Shown: positions 1-9,137, counted from the first letter of the stretch. The stretch: 64,000 bases of DNA from Kitasatospora indigofera (GCF_014655955.1 NZ_BNBO01000001.1:82617-146616), one strand, 5' to 3'. Numbers and translations: made by a program. Notes: a model not told the origin generated them from the sequence alone.

Positions 1-813
1 ACCACCGAGGAGAGCCCGCTCACGGCCGACCTCGACACCGCGATCATGGTGGTCGACCCGGCCTCCGAGCAGTCCGTGCTGGGCGCGCTCAAGGAGTGGC
101 GGGAGAACCGCGACGAGAGCGCCGTCCAGAGCGCCCTGGAGCAGCTCCGGGCGACCGCGGCCACCTCGGACAACCTGATGCCCGCCACGCTGGCCTGCGC
201 CCGCGCCGGGGTGACCACCGGCGAGTGGTCCTTCGCCCTGCGGGACGTCTTCGGCGAGTACCGGGCGCCCACCGGCGTCGGCGGTGCCCCGGTCGCGGTC
301 GCGGCCGAGCCCGGTGGTGAGCTGGCCGCCGTCCGGGAGGCGGTGGCCGCCACCGCCGCCGAGCTGGGCACCGGCAAGCTGCGCCTGCTGGTCGGCAAGC
401 CCGGCCTGGACGGGCACTCCAACGGCGCCGAGCAGATCGCCGTCCGGGCCCGCGACGCCGGCTTCGAGGTGGTCTACCAGGGCATCCGGCTGACGCCCGA
501 GCAGATCGTCTCCGCCGCCGTCGCGGAGGACGTGCACTGCGTGGGCCTGTCGATCCTTTCCGGGGCGCACCCGGAGCTGGTGCCCGACGTCCTGAACCGC
601 CTGCGGCGGGCCGGGGTGGAGGATGTCCCCGTGATCGTGGGTGGCATCATCCCGGCAGCGGACGGCGAGGCCCTCAAGGCCGCCGGCGTCGCTGCCGTGT
701 TCACCCCGAAGGACTTCGGCATCACCACCATCATCGGCCGGATCGTGGACGAGATCCGGCTCGCCAACAGGCTCCAGCCCTGGACGCCGACCACCGCCGC
801 GTCCACCAGCTGA
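1..813 (+). CDS. meaA: Ethylmalonyl-CoA mutase, C-terminal part (cut by window start)
   Basis: The open frame runs in from the window edge and ends with TGA at 811-813. About 270 residues are visible. The last part is a cobalamin-binding domain: it has the B12 motif DxHxxG (LDGHSNG, bases about 406-426) followed by the expected alternating strands and helices and a late GG turn (VGGIIP). In methylmalonyl-CoA-mutase-type enzymes the His of this motif is the lower cobalt ligand. The gene order that follows (lyase, MaoC hydratase, acyl-CoA dehydrogenase) is that of the ethylmalonyl-CoA pathway in actinomycetes, so ethylmalonyl-CoA mutase, which makes methylsuccinyl-CoA, is a better name than methylmalonyl-CoA mutase. 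The substrate-binding TIM barrel is outside the window, so the assignment rests on the B12 domain and the context. Confidence 0.88.
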   Translation, partial: TTEESPLTADLDTAIMVVDPASEQSVLGALKEWRENRDESAVQSALEQLRATAATSDNLMPATLACARAGVTTGEWSFALRDVFGEYRAPTGVGGAPVAVAAEPGGELAAVREAVAATAAELGTGKLRLLVGKPGLDGHSNGAEQIAVRARDAGFEVVYQGIRLTPEQIVSAAVAEDVHCVGLSILSGAHPELVPDVLNRLRRAGVEDVPVIVGGIIPAADGEALKAAGVAAVFTPKDFGITTIIGRIVDEIRLANRLQPWTPTTAASTS

Positions 814-838
814 CCCCGGAAGGAACTGACCCACCCTC

Positions 839-1801
839 ATGAGCACCGTCAACCGGCTCCGCCCCCGCCGCTCCTGCCTCGCCGTACCGGGCAGCAACCC
901 GCGCTTCCTGGAGAAGGCCCAGGGCCTGCCCGCCGACCAGGTCTTCCTCGACCTGGAGGACGCCTGCGCCCCGCTGGTCAAGGAGAGCGCCCGGCACAAC
1001 ATCGTCGACGCCCTGAACAACGGCGACTGGGGCAAGAAGACCAAGGTCGTCCGGGTCAACGACTGGACCACCCACTGGACGTACCGCGACGTGATCACCG
1101 TCGTCGAGGGCGCCGGCCCGAACCTGGACTGCATCATGCTGCCCAAGGTCCAGGACGCCACCCAGGTCAAGGCCCTCGACCTGCTGCTCACCCAGATCGA
1201 GAAGACCATGGGCTTCGAGGTCGGCAAGATCGGCATCGAGGCGCAGATCGAGAACGCCAAGGGCCTGGTGAACGTCGACGAGATCGCCGCCGCCTCGCCC
1301 CGGCTGGAGACCATCATCTTCGGCCCGGCCGACTTCATGGCCTCGATCAACATGAAGACCCTGGTGGTCGGCCAGCAGCCCCCCGGCTACCCGGCGGACG
1401 CCTACCACTACATCCTGATGCGCATCCTGATGGCCGCCCGCACCCACGACCTGCAGGCCATCGACGGCCCCTACCTGCAGATCCGCAACGCCGAGGGCTA
1501 CCGCGAGGTGGCCGGCCGCGCCGCCGCGCTGGGCTTCGACGGCAAGTGGGTCCTGCACCCGGACCAGGTCGCCGCCGCGAACGAGATCTTCTCGCCCTCG
1601 CAGGAGGACTACGACCACGCCGAGCTGATCCTCGACGCGTACGACTGGTGCACCTCCGAGGCAGGCGGCGCCAAGGGCTCCGCGATGCTCGGCGACGAGA
1701 TGATCGACGAGGCCAGCCGCAAGATGGCCCTGGTCATCGCGGGCAAGGGCCGCGCCGCGGGCTTCGAGCGCACCTCGAAGTTCGAGCCCCCGCAGTCCTG
1801 A
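839..1801 (+). CDS. mcl: HpcH/HpaI (CitE-like) aldolase, probable malyl-CoA / beta-methylmalyl-CoA lyase
   Basis: A 320-residue CitE/HpcH-family lyase. Family marks are the early LDLEDA segment, the IGIEAQIENAKG strand with the metal-binding Glu, and GPADF with the metal-binding Asp about 28 residues later. Length fits the family. The ATG follows a GGAAGGA ribosome site and lies 25 bp after the mutase stop, so the two are probably co-transcribed. In the ethylmalonyl-CoA pathway this enzyme splits beta-methylmalyl-CoA into glyoxylate and propionyl-CoA, and malyl-CoA into glyoxylate and acetyl-CoA. Substrate is inferred from the operon, because the family also contains citrate lyase beta subunits. 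Confidence 0.87.
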   Translation: MSTVNRLRPRRSCLAVPGSNPRFLEKAQGLPADQVFLDLEDACAPLVKESARHNIVDALNNGDWGKKTKVVRVNDWTTHWTYRDVITVVEGAGPNLDCIMLPKVQDATQVKALDLLLTQIEKTMGFEVGKIGIEAQIENAKGLVNVDEIAAASPRLETIIFGPADFMASINMKTLVVGQQPPGYPADAYHYILMRILMAARTHDLQAIDGPYLQIRNAEGYREVAGRAAALGFDGKWVLHPDQVAAANEIFSPSQEDYDHAELILDAYDWCTSEAGGAKGSAMLGDEMIDEASRKMALVIAGKGRAAGFERTSKFEPPQS

Positions 1802-1835
1802 GCCCCGCCCGCACCCCTGCCTCTAAGGACACCCC

Positions 1836-2339
1836 ATGCAGTTCGGACGCACCTACGAAGAGTTCGAGGTCGGCGCGGTCTACAAGCACTGGCCCGGCAA
1901 GACGGTCACCGAGTACGACGACCACCTCTTCTGCCTGCTCACGATGAACCACCACCCGCTCCACATGGACACGAACTACGCCGAGAAGACGACCGACTTC
2001 GGCCGGAACGTGGTCGTGGGCAACTACATCTACTCGCTGCTGCTCGGGATGTCCGTGCCGGACGTCTCCGGCAAGGCGATCGCCAACCTGGAGATCGAGT
2101 CGCTGCGCCACATCGCACCGACCTTCCACGGCGACACGATCTACGGCGAGACGGTCGTGCTCGACAAGTGGCCGTCCAAGTCCAAGGACGACCGCGGCAT
2201 CGTCCACGTCGAGACCAAGGGCTACAAGCAGGACGGCACGGTCGTCTGCATCTTCCGCCGCAAGGTGATGGTGCCGACCGAGACGTACATCAAGGCCCGC
2301 GGCGGCGAACAGCCCGGCCGCCCCGAGCCGCTCTCCTAG
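1836..2339 (+). CDS. mch: MaoC-family hydratase, probable mesaconyl-CoA hydratase
   Basis: A 167-residue single hot-dog protein. The MaoC hydratase pattern is clear: NHHPLHMD, then a Phe-Gly segment and a V-G-N helix start (residues about 42-75), where Asp and His form the active site. It should hydrate mesaconyl-CoA to beta-methylmalyl-CoA, supplying the lyase encoded just upstream. The protein is shorter than the proteobacterial mesaconyl-CoA hydratases, which are about twice this length, so it probably works as a dimer of single hot dogs. ATG at 1836 follows AAGGA at 1825-1829. Confidence 0.85.
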   Translation: MQFGRTYEEFEVGAVYKHWPGKTVTEYDDHLFCLLTMNHHPLHMDTNYAEKTTDFGRNVVVGNYIYSLLLGMSVPDVSGKAIANLEIESLRHIAPTFHGDTIYGETVVLDKWPSKSKDDRGIVHVETKGYKQDGTVVCIFRRKVMVPTETYIKARGGEQPGRPEPLS

Positions 2340-2344
2340 CAGCC

Positions 2345-2373
2345 CGGCCCCGGCCCCACCCGGGGCCGGCCCC
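2345..2373 (+). terminator. GC-rich hairpin just after the MaoC gene
   Basis: GGCCCCGG and CCGGGGCC arms around a short C-rich loop lie within 40 bp after the MaoC stop. There is no T tract. It may attenuate or process the message before the dehydrogenase gene. Confidence 0.4.
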
Positions 2374-2421
2374 GAGACCCCGGAACGAGGGGCCGCCGTC
2401 ATCGGCCGCTCTCCGGTCACG

Positions 2422-2456
2422 GGGGGCTCCACGGAAGTCACGCCCGTGGAGCCCCC
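2422..2456 (+). terminator. Perfect 12-bp hairpin between the MaoC and dehydrogenase genes
   Basis: The arms at 2422-2433 and 2445-2456 are exact reverse complements with an 11-base loop. There is no T tract, as is common in Streptomyces. It sits inside the 239-bp gap before the acyl-CoA dehydrogenase, so that gene may have its own promoter or depend on read-through. Confidence 0.6.
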
Positions 2457-2578
2457 TGTACCCCCCTCCCGCACCGCCGCACCCCTCATCACCACCCCGC
2501 ACCGCCGCCGCGCCTCCCGCGGCACGCACGCCCCGCACCCCCACCCTCTTTTTTCCTTTGCATGACAGGAGCCGCACG

Positions 2579-3781
2579 ATGGGACGCCTCGCACAGACCG
2601 ACGGCCTCACCGAGATCCAGCGGGACATCCTCGCCACCGTGCGGGACTTTGTCGACAAGGAGATCATCCCGGTCGCCACCGAGCTGGAGCACAAGGACGA
2701 GTACCCCACCGCCATCGTCGAGGGGATGAAGCAGCTCGGCCTGTTCGGCCTGACCATCCCCGAGGAGTTCGGCGGCCTCGGGGAGTCGCTGCTCACCTAC
2801 GCCCTGGTGGTGGAGGAGATCGCCCGCGGCTGGATGTCCGTCTCCGGCATCGTCAACACCCACTTCATCGTGGCGCACATGATCAACGCGCACGGCACCC
2901 AGGAGCAGAAGGAGTACTTCCTGCCCAGGATGGCGGCCGGCGAGATCCGCGGCGCCTTCTCGATGTCCGAGCCGGGCCTCGGCTCCGACGTCGCGGCGAT
3001 CTCCACCAAGGGCGTCAAGGACGGCGACTTCTACGTCCTCAACGGCCAGAAGATGTGGCTGACCAACGGCGGCACCTCCACCCTGGTCGCGGTCCTCTGC
3101 AAGACCGACGAGGGCGGCAGCACGCCGTACCGCAACATGACCACCTTCCTGATCGAGAAGACGCCCGGCTTCGGCCCCAACCCGACCGTCCCCGGCCTCA
3201 CCGTGCCCGGGAAGATCGAGAAGATGGGCTACAAGGGCGTCGACACCACCGAGCTGGTGCTGCAGGACGTCCGGATCCCGGCCGACCGGATCCTGGGCGG
3301 CGTCCCCGGCAAGGGCTTCTACCAGATGATGGACGGCGTCGAGGTCGGCCGGGTCAACGTGGCCGCCCGCGGCTGCGGAGTGGCCCGCCGCGCCTTCGAG
3401 CTGGGCATCTCGTACGCCCAGCAGCGCTCGACCTTCGGCAAGAAGATCTCCGAGCACCAGGCCATCCAGTTCAAGCTGGCCGAGATGGCCACCAAGGTCG
3501 AGGCCGCGCACCAGATGATGGTGATGGCCGCCCGCAAGAAGGACAGCGGCGAGCGCAACGACCTGGAGGCCGGCATGGCCAAGTACCTCGCCTCCGAGTA
3601 CTGCAAGGAGGTCGTGGAGGACTCCTTCCGGATCCACGGCGGCTACGGCTTCTCCAAGGAGTACGAGATCGAGCGCCTCTACCGGGAGGCTCCGATGCTG
3701 CTCATCGGTGAAGGAACCGCGGAGATCCAGAAGATGATCGTGGGACGTCGCCTGCTGGAGGAGTACCGACTCGCCGACTGA
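2579..3781 (+). CDS. mcd: Acyl-CoA dehydrogenase, probable (2S)-methylsuccinyl-CoA dehydrogenase
   Basis: A 400-residue FAD acyl-CoA dehydrogenase with the usual three parts: a helical N-terminus; a central beta domain with FSMSEPGLGSD and the WLTNGG strand; and a C-terminal helical domain with RSTFGKKISEHQAIQ, HGGYGF and the catalytic-Glu segment LLIGEGTAEIQ. The frame is open further upstream, but the ATG at 2579 follows ACAGGAG and begins the recognisable domain, so it is preferred. It closes the ethylmalonyl-CoA set by oxidising methylsuccinyl-CoA to mesaconyl-CoA. Proteobacterial versions carry about 150 extra residues; this one is of normal acyl-CoA dehydrogenase size, so substrate specificity is inferred from the operon. 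Confidence 0.87.
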   Translation: MGRLAQTDGLTEIQRDILATVRDFVDKEIIPVATELEHKDEYPTAIVEGMKQLGLFGLTIPEEFGGLGESLLTYALVVEEIARGWMSVSGIVNTHFIVAHMINAHGTQEQKEYFLPRMAAGEIRGAFSMSEPGLGSDVAAISTKGVKDGDFYVLNGQKMWLTNGGTSTLVAVLCKTDEGGSTPYRNMTTFLIEKTPGFGPNPTVPGLTVPGKIEKMGYKGVDTTELVLQDVRIPADRILGGVPGKGFYQMMDGVEVGRVNVAARGCGVARRAFELGISYAQQRSTFGKKISEHQAIQFKLAEMATKVEAAHQMMVMAARKKDSGERNDLEAGMAKYLASEYCKEVVEDSFRIHGGYGFSKEYEIERLYREAPMLLIGEGTAEIQKMIVGRRLLEEYRLAD

Positions 3782-4208
3782 CCGGAGCAATTCCGGTTGA
3801 CGGCCGGTGGACGGGCGTGCGGGCCCGAGCCGGCACCGCCGTACCCCCGTACCCCGGCCTGGTCCGCCGCGGGTCGGTACGGCGCCAGGGGGGCGGCCGC
3901 GGGGCGTATATCAGTAGGTATGCGCCCCGCGGCCGCTTCCGCGCGCCCCCGCGCACACACCCATTGGGCTGAGACATGGGTCACCCGGCTCTGCGGACCC
4001 CTTGGGAACCGAACCCGGGCGAGCTACGGTCGTACACATAGCAGGGGCACCCCCGCGCAGCCCAGGACAGATGAACGAGCAGGCGGGTTGCCCACCCACC
4101 GTGTGCTCCCGATAGCATCCACCGGGACAGCACAGCCGTCCCTTTATCACTCGATCCCCGCGGTGGCCCCCGTCCAGCGGCCATGATCCCCCGCGACTAA
4201 GGTCTTCG
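3782..4208. other. 427-bp gap between the ethylmalonyl-CoA genes and psd
   Basis: No convincing gene. It holds the large hairpin at 3893-3936 and then the likely psd promoter region. GGAACC at 4005-4010, with GGTCGT about 17 bp downstream, resembles an ECF sigma promoter of the Streptomyces SigE type; this is only a pattern match. Confidence 0.5.
3893..3936 (+). terminator. Terminator after the acyl-CoA dehydrogenase gene
   Basis: Perfect 14-bp arms at 3893-3906 and 3923-3936 enclose an AT-rich 16-base loop, about 110 bp after the dehydrogenase stop. No T tract. Confidence 0.65.
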
Positions 4209-4901
4209 ATGCCCATCAGCCCGTCCCCTCACACCTCCGTCACGGACAGCGATGCCCTCGCCGCTCCGACGGCCGGTCGGCGACCCCGCGTGACCATCGC
4301 GCGCGGAGCCACCCCCTGGTTCGTCCCCACCCTGGCCACGGCCGCCCTCACCACCGCCCTCACCAGGCGCAGCGGTAAGTGGGCCCTGGCGGCGGTGCCG
4401 GCCTGTGCGCTCAGCGCGGGCATGCTGTGGTTCTTCCGCGACCCCGAGCGTGAGATCAGCACCGGCCGGGTGATCTCGCCCGCCGACGGCGTGGTGCAGA
4501 GCATCGACGCCTGGCCGGACGGCCGCACCCGGGTGGCGATCTTCATGAGCCCGCTGAACGTCCACGTGAACCGGGCTCCCCTGCCCGGCACCGTGACCTC
4601 GGTCGAACACGTCGCCGGCGGGTTCGTGCCGGCGTTCAACAAGGACAGCGACCAGAACGAACGTGTCGTGTGGCACTTCGACACCGAGCTCGGCGACATC
4701 GAGATGGTGCAGATCGCGGGGGCCGTGGCCCGCCGGATCGTGCCGTACGTGAACGCCGGCACCAAGGTCGAGCAGGGCGAGCGGATCGGTCTGATCCGCT
4801 TCGGCTCCCGCGTCGACACCTACCTGCCGGCCGGCGTCGAGGTCGGCGTCGAGGTCGGCCAGAAGACCACTGCCGGGGTGACGCGCCTTGACCGTGACTG
4901 A
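4209..4901 (+). CDS. psd: Phosphatidylserine decarboxylase proenzyme
   Basis: A 230-residue protein of the short PSD-A type. It decarboxylates phosphatidylserine to phosphatidylethanolamine at the membrane. Two hydrophobic stretches lie near residues 38-55 and 58-76, ending in WFFRDPERE, which is typical for the family. The pattern SPADG, then FMSPLNVHVNR, then GERIG(L)IRFGSR is complete. Ser200 in FGS is the expected self-cleavage site that becomes the pyruvoyl group of the alpha chain. It overlaps pssA, which makes its substrate, so the two form one unit. Confidence 0.95.
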   Translation: MPISPSPHTSVTDSDALAAPTAGRRPRVTIARGATPWFVPTLATAALTTALTRRSGKWALAAVPACALSAGMLWFFRDPEREISTGRVISPADGVVQSIDAWPDGRTRVAIFMSPLNVHVNRAPLPGTVTSVEHVAGGFVPAFNKDSDQNERVVWHFDTELGDIEMVQIAGAVARRIVPYVNAGTKVEQGERIGLIRFGSRVDTYLPAGVEVGVEVGQKTTAGVTRLDRD

Positions 4902-5781
4902 TCCTGAGACGATCGCGGGTCTGGACGACGAGGAGACGGAGCTGCGTCGACGCCGTTGGGCGCGCGACCGCGAGCTGCGCGCTCCGCGTTCGCCCCAGCA
5001 CCTGTCCACCGCCGACTTCCTGACCCTGGGGAACGCCGTCTGCGGCTTCCTGGCGATCTACTCGATCACCACCGGGGTCCTGGTCCCGCACATCACCAAC
5101 CCGGACGCCGCGCCGGACCGGCACAGCGCCGCCACCGCCGTGGTGCTGCTGCTCATCGGCTCGATGTGCGACCTGTTCGACGGCCTGGTGGCACGCAAGC
5201 TGCGTTCCTCCGCGCTCGGCGCCGAACTGGACAACCTGGCCGACCTGATCAGCTTCGGCATCGCGCCGGCCTACTTCGTCGCGGTCTGGGGCATGGTCTC
5301 GCCCGGCTCCGACAGCCGGCTGTCGGCCCTGATCGCCCTGACGGTGCTGCTCTCGGTGGTGCTGCGGCTCGCCCGCTTCTCCGCCGTGAAGATGCGCCCA
5401 GGGGTCTTCCAGGGCATGCCCTGCCCGATGGGCGCGATGACGGTGATCGCCATCGTGCTGCTGGACCCGCCGTTCCTGCCGGGCCTGCTGGCCATCGCCG
5501 GTACCGCGTACCTGATGATGAGCCGGATCGAGTACCCGAAGCCGCAGGGCCTGCTGGCCACCGCGACGCTCTGCTGGATCGTCGTCAGCATCGGCTGCCT
5601 GGCCGCCTGGGCGACCGGCCTGCCGGGTGGTGACACCCTGCTGCACATCGGCGCCTTCGCCCAGATCGCGCTGGCCGCGATGGCCCCGCTGCTGGTCATC
5701 CGCCGCAAGGTCGGCCAGAAGGTCGGCGACGTCCGCGCCCGCCGCGCGGAGTCCCGGCTCGGCTGCGACGGCGAGCTGTAG
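4888..5781 (+). CDS. pssA: CDP-diacylglycerol--serine O-phosphatidyltransferase
   Basis: About 297 residues, an integral membrane CDP-alcohol phosphotransferase. The signature D-x2-DG-x2-AR-x8-G-x3-D-x3-D is present exactly (CDLFDGLVAR, then G, D and D), with several hydrophobic helices around it. It joins CDP-diacylglycerol and serine to give phosphatidylserine for Psd. The TTG at 4888 has GGGGTGA at good spacing; a GTG at 4894 is also possible. Either start overlaps the psd stop, which shows translational coupling. The C-terminus is charged and likely cytoplasmic. Confidence 0.94.
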   Translation: MTVTDPETIAGLDDEETELRRRRWARDRELRAPRSPQHLSTADFLTLGNAVCGFLAIYSITTGVLVPHITNPDAAPDRHSAATAVVLLLIGSMCDLFDGLVARKLRSSALGAELDNLADLISFGIAPAYFVAVWGMVSPGSDSRLSALIALTVLLSVVLRLARFSAVKMRPGVFQGMPCPMGAMTVIAIVLLDPPFLPGLLAIAGTAYLMMSRIEYPKPQGLLATATLCWIVVSIGCLAAWATGLPGGDTLLHIGAFAQIALAAMAPLLVIRRKVGQKVGDVRARRAESRLGCDGEL

Positions 5782-5792
5782 CGGTACCGCAC

Positions 5793-5842
5793 CACAGCAC
5801 GAAGGGCCCGGATCCACCAGGATCCGGGCCCTTCGTGCTGTG
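5793..5842. terminator. Perfect 23-bp hairpin between convergent genes
   Basis: The arms at 5793-5815 and 5820-5842 are exact reverse complements with a 4-base loop. It lies between pssA (plus) and the gene ending at 5874 (minus), so it should stop transcription from both sides. Confidence 0.85.
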
Positions 5843-5873
5843 TCCGCCCGCTGCGCCGGCAGGGGCCGGGTGC

Positions 5874-7379
5874 CTACGCGCCGCCGTTGTGCACCGAGAA
5901 GGCCGAGCGGCGGGCCGCCCGGGCCACCGCCGGGTCGGGGTGCACGCCGGAGACGGCGGTCAGCACGGAGGCCGCGCGCGGGTGCCCGGACTGCCGGGCC
6001 CGGGCGAAGAGCCGTACCGGGTCGCCCGCCGAGGCGCCCTCGACGTGGCCGACCAGCAGCCCGGTCTCGCCGTGGTCCAGGACGGCGGCGGCGGTGTCGA
6101 CCCAGAGCCAGGCGGCGTCCTCCGCGCCCAGCACGTCGGCCGGCGAGACGCCCTCCTCGTCCGACTGCTCGGCGAGCCACAGCAGGGCGTACGGGCGCAG
6201 CACGGGCTCGTCCACGGCGGCCCGGACCGCCTGCTCGGCGGTGCCCCCGGCCACCCGCAGCGCCTCGAAGGCGAGGCCGCGCACCAGCGCGTCGTCGCCC
6301 TGCGCCGCGTCCAGCAGCTCGGCGACGGCGCGGTCCACCGGGCGGGCGGCGACCCAGGCGCGGTACTCGGCCCGGGCCGGGCCCGGGGAGTAGTCGGCGC
6401 AGGCGTTGAGGAGTTCCAGCGCGCTCTGCTCGATGTGGCCGGCCGCGGTCTGCGCGACGGTGCAGATCTCCTCCAGCTTGGCGCGCACGGCCCAGTGCCC
6501 GAGCGGGGAGAGCTCGGCCGCCTCGTCCAGCCGGATCACGGCGCCGACGGCCGCCAGGCCGTCCAGCATCCAGTCCAGCACGGCGGCCACGTCCGAGGGC
6601 GCCGGCGGGGTGTCGACCTGCGGCTCGCGGCAGGTGCCGCGGACGGCCGAGACGGCGGAGGCCGCGTGCGGGACGGGCGACAGCGACAGCAGGCCGGTAC
6701 CGGCGCCCATCCGGCGCTCGTCCAGGCCGCGGCGGAGCAGCTCCATCAGCTCGCCGTCGGAGACCGGGCCGTCCACCAGGTGGAGGAAGGAGAGCAGCTG
6801 CGGGGCCTGGTCGACCGCCTGCCCGGCGAGCACCGCGAAGACGCCGCGCAGGGCGGCGGGCGGTACCGGGGCGAGCAGCGTCCAGGCGTCGAAGAGCGCG
6901 GACCAGCCGCGGACCACGGCCTCGTCGTCGTGCTCCCAGGCGTGCAGGCGCCAGCCGGGGGCGGCGCCGCCGTCGCGGGGCTCGACCAGCCCGACCAGCA
7001 GGGCCTGGCCCCAGGCCTTGGCGGCGGCGCCGACGGTCATGGCGAGCGCGCGGCCGGCGGCGCGGGCGTCCTCGGGGAGGAGTTCGCCGCGCTTGTCGAC
7101 CTGCTCCAGCTCGCCGGCCCAGCGGGCGATCCGGACGGCGTCGACGAGCATCCGCCGGGCCAGCGGGGCCAGCTCGGCGGGGGCGGGGAAGCCTTCGGGT
7201 ACGGGTACGCGCCCGCGACCGGGAGCCGGTGCGGGGCCACGGCGGCGGGGTGCGCCGGGAGTGCCCGGGCGCGCACCGTCGGGACGGTGGGCCGTACCGG
7301 GCAGACGGGTCACCGTCGCGCCGGTACCGATCGTCGGCGGGAGCGGGGCATCACGGTCGCGCGGGTTCCGAGACGTCAC
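5874..7379 (-). CDS. Conserved hypothetical protein, helical repeat type
   Basis: A 501-residue protein I cannot assign to a named family. The first 65 residues are Pro/Arg/Gly-rich and look disordered. The rest is almost all helix-forming, rich in Ala, Leu and Glu, with short repeated helix pairs. The C-terminal part (from about residue 380) resembles HEAT or ankyrin-like repeats in rhythm, ending in HPRAASVLTAVSG and HPDPAVARAARRSAF. There is no signal peptide, membrane helix or catalytic motif. It converges on psd-pssA across a strong terminator and has no close partner upstream. A scaffold role is possible but not shown. Confidence 0.8.
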   Translation of the reverse strand: MTSRNPRDRDAPLPPTIGTGATVTRLPGTAHRPDGARPGTPGAPRRRGPAPAPGRGRVPVPEGFPAPAELAPLARRMLVDAVRIARWAGELEQVDKRGELLPEDARAAGRALAMTVGAAAKAWGQALLVGLVEPRDGGAAPGWRLHAWEHDDEAVVRGWSALFDAWTLLAPVPPAALRGVFAVLAGQAVDQAPQLLSFLHLVDGPVSDGELMELLRRGLDERRMGAGTGLLSLSPVPHAASAVSAVRGTCREPQVDTPPAPSDVAAVLDWMLDGLAAVGAVIRLDEAAELSPLGHWAVRAKLEEICTVAQTAAGHIEQSALELLNACADYSPGPARAEYRAWVAARPVDRAVAELLDAAQGDDALVRGLAFEALRVAGGTAEQAVRAAVDEPVLRPYALLWLAEQSDEEGVSPADVLGAEDAAWLWVDTAAAVLDHGETGLLVGHVEGASAGDPVRLFARARQSGHPRAASVLTAVSGVHPDPAVARAARRSAFSVHNGGA

Positions 7380-7797
7380 GCCGTGCAGTCTTCCCCGTGC
7401 ACGGGCGTTCTGTCACATCGAGTTCGGCGAGTCTGCGGGGAGCCGGGGCGGGGAGGGCCGCAAGATCGGGCAACAGGCCCCAAACCGGGCTTGCGCGGGG
7501 CAAAAATGACGTGGTCACGCCATCAAAATGGATGGTGTACCACCCCTCTCGGCGGCGCCGGGAGCGCCGGGGCGACCGCCTCAGGGGCCGGGACCGGAGG
7601 TACGGCAGGGCACGGCCGCCGCACGGAGGGGCAGGGCGGGGGCGAGAGCGGTACGGGGCCGGCGGGCCCAGCGGTACGGCACGGCCCAGCGGTACGGCCC
7701 TACCGCACGGGACAGCGGTACGGCACGGCAGGACGCGCCCGGCCCCGCCCGGGCCCCGCGGAGCCGCGGAGCCGCGGCGCTCCGGCCGCTCCGCGGG
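7380..7797. other. 418-bp gap with repeated AGCGGTACGG motif
   Basis: No gene is supported; the long frames here are GC-bias shadows. It must contain the promoter of the 501-residue protein near 7380-7530, where the base content falls (CAAAAATGACGTGG, CATCAAAATGG). The 10-mer AGCGGTACGG occurs four times at 7647, 7670, 7688 and 7714. Confidence 0.5.
7647..7723. repeat. Four irregularly spaced copies of AGCGGTACGG
   Basis: Exact 10-mers start at 7647, 7670, 7688 and 7714, separated by GC-rich filler, about 75-150 bp beyond the stop of the alpha/beta hydrolase. Confidence 0.7.
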
Positions 7798-8913
7798 TCA
7801 CAGCAGCGGCGTGAGGAAGCGCCGCAGGTTCTCCTCGTACCCGCGCGGGTCGGCGTTCCACAGGGCGGCGTGCGCGGCCCCGGGCACCGGCCGCAGGCTG
7901 ACCAGGTCCTCGCGGCGGCCGGCCAGGCGGGCGGCGGCCCGCCAGGGGGCGACGGCGTCGTCCGGGCTCTGCATCAGCAGGGCCGGCACCCGCAGGTCGG
8001 TGCCCTCGGCGAGCCGGGCGAAGCCCGCCAGGTCGACGCCGGACCGCCCCTGGGCGGCCAGCGCCCCGAGCCCGGCCAGCGGCGCGCTGACACCCGCCCG
8101 GGTGGCCTCCCGGCGCACCGTCCCGGGCCAGTCGAGCACCGGCGAGTCCAGGATCAGGCCGCTCACCGCCTCGGCCCAGGCGGAGCGGGCCGCCGTCTGC
8201 AGGGCCATGGTGGCGCCCAGCGACCAGCCGTACAGCACGACCTTGCCCGCGCCGCTGTCCAGCGCCAGCCGGACGGCGGACTCGACGTCGCGCCACTCGG
8301 TCTCGCCGAAGTGCCCGAGCCCGTCGGGCGAGGCGGGCGCGCCCTCGTCGCCCCGGTAGGTGACGGCCAGCACCGGCAGCCGCAGGCGGTGCAGCACCGG
8401 GATGACCGGGAGGGTCTGCTGCCGGTCCGCGCCCGGGCCGTGCACCAGCAGCACCCAGGTGCCGCGCATGCCGTCCAGGTACCAGGCGGGCAGCGGCCCG
8501 GACTCGCCGACCGCGGCGGTCTCCAGGAAGGGCAGTCCGAGCGCGGTGGTGGGGTCGCCGAGGTGGACCCGGGGCGTCAGCCGCACCACGGTGCCGGTCT
8601 CCAGGGTGCCGGTGTCGGCGCGCTCCAGCCGGCGGGTGACGCCCTGCTGGTCGCTCTGCAGCACCTCGCCGACCACGGCATGGCCGTCGGCCCCCCACTC
8701 GACGGCGTAGCGGCCCGGGCGGGCGGTCTCCGCCGTCCTGGTGAGGGTGACGCGGCCGGCGGCCAGGCCGAGCACCCGGACCGGCCGAGCACCCGAGGCG
8801 TGGTCGGCCCGGGGGTGCACCGCCCGCTCCGACACCTTGCGCCCGAGGGCCAGGACGGCCACGCCCGTACCGGCCGCGGCGGCCGCCACGACTGCTGCGG
8901 TTCCCCAACGCAT
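7798..8913 (-). CDS. Membrane-anchored alpha/beta hydrolase
   Basis: With ATG at 8911-8913 (behind GGGAGCGAG) the product has 371 residues. Residues 3-22 form one hydrophobic helix, an uncleaved signal anchor. After a linker, residues from about 150 on form an alpha/beta hydrolase fold: the oxyanion strand LLVHGPGADR, the nucleophile elbow GWSLG, an Asp strand (LLMQSPDD) and a late His (GAAHAAL). These fit a Ser-Asp-His triad. The frame is open about 100 bp further upstream, but that extension is Arg/Pro/Gly-rich and lacks a ribosome site. Substrate is unknown; the fold resembles peptidase S9/acyl-transferase relatives. It would face outward from the membrane. Confidence 0.88.
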   Translation of the reverse strand: MRWGTAAVVAAAAAGTGVAVLALGRKVSERAVHPRADHASGARPVRVLGLAAGRVTLTRTAETARPGRYAVEWGADGHAVVGEVLQSDQQGVTRRLERADTGTLETGTVVRLTPRVHLGDPTTALGLPFLETAAVGESGPLPAWYLDGMRGTWVLLVHGPGADRQQTLPVIPVLHRLRLPVLAVTYRGDEGAPASPDGLGHFGETEWRDVESAVRLALDSGAGKVVLYGWSLGATMALQTAARSAWAEAVSGLILDSPVLDWPGTVRREATRAGVSAPLAGLGALAAQGRSGVDLAGFARLAEGTDLRVPALLMQSPDDAVAPWRAAARLAGRREDLVSLRPVPGAAHAALWNADPRGYEENLRRFLTPLL

Positions 8914-9101
8914 ATCTCGCTCCCCGCTCTGCTGCTCCCTGCCGGGCGGCCGGCCGCGGCCCGGTTGCATCCGCACACCAGTCCACGCGCCGCGGGGCCG
9001 GGCGGCCACCGGTGCGGGGCCGTCCGGGGCACGGGAGCCCGCCCGGCGGCCGGGGACGGGCGGGCGGCCGTACCGCGAGGGGCGCGAAGGGACAGTGGGA
9101 G

Positions 9102-9137
9102 CAGGAGGAGCAGGCGAAGCAGGAGGAGCAGGAGGAG
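9102..9137. repeat. Four 9-bp CAGGAGGAG-type units
   Basis: Three exact CAGGAGGAG units and one variant form a purine-rich run in the gap between two minus-strand genes, starting 28 bp beyond the stop of the XRE regulator. Each unit contains a Shine-Dalgarno-like AGGAG. Confidence 0.75.
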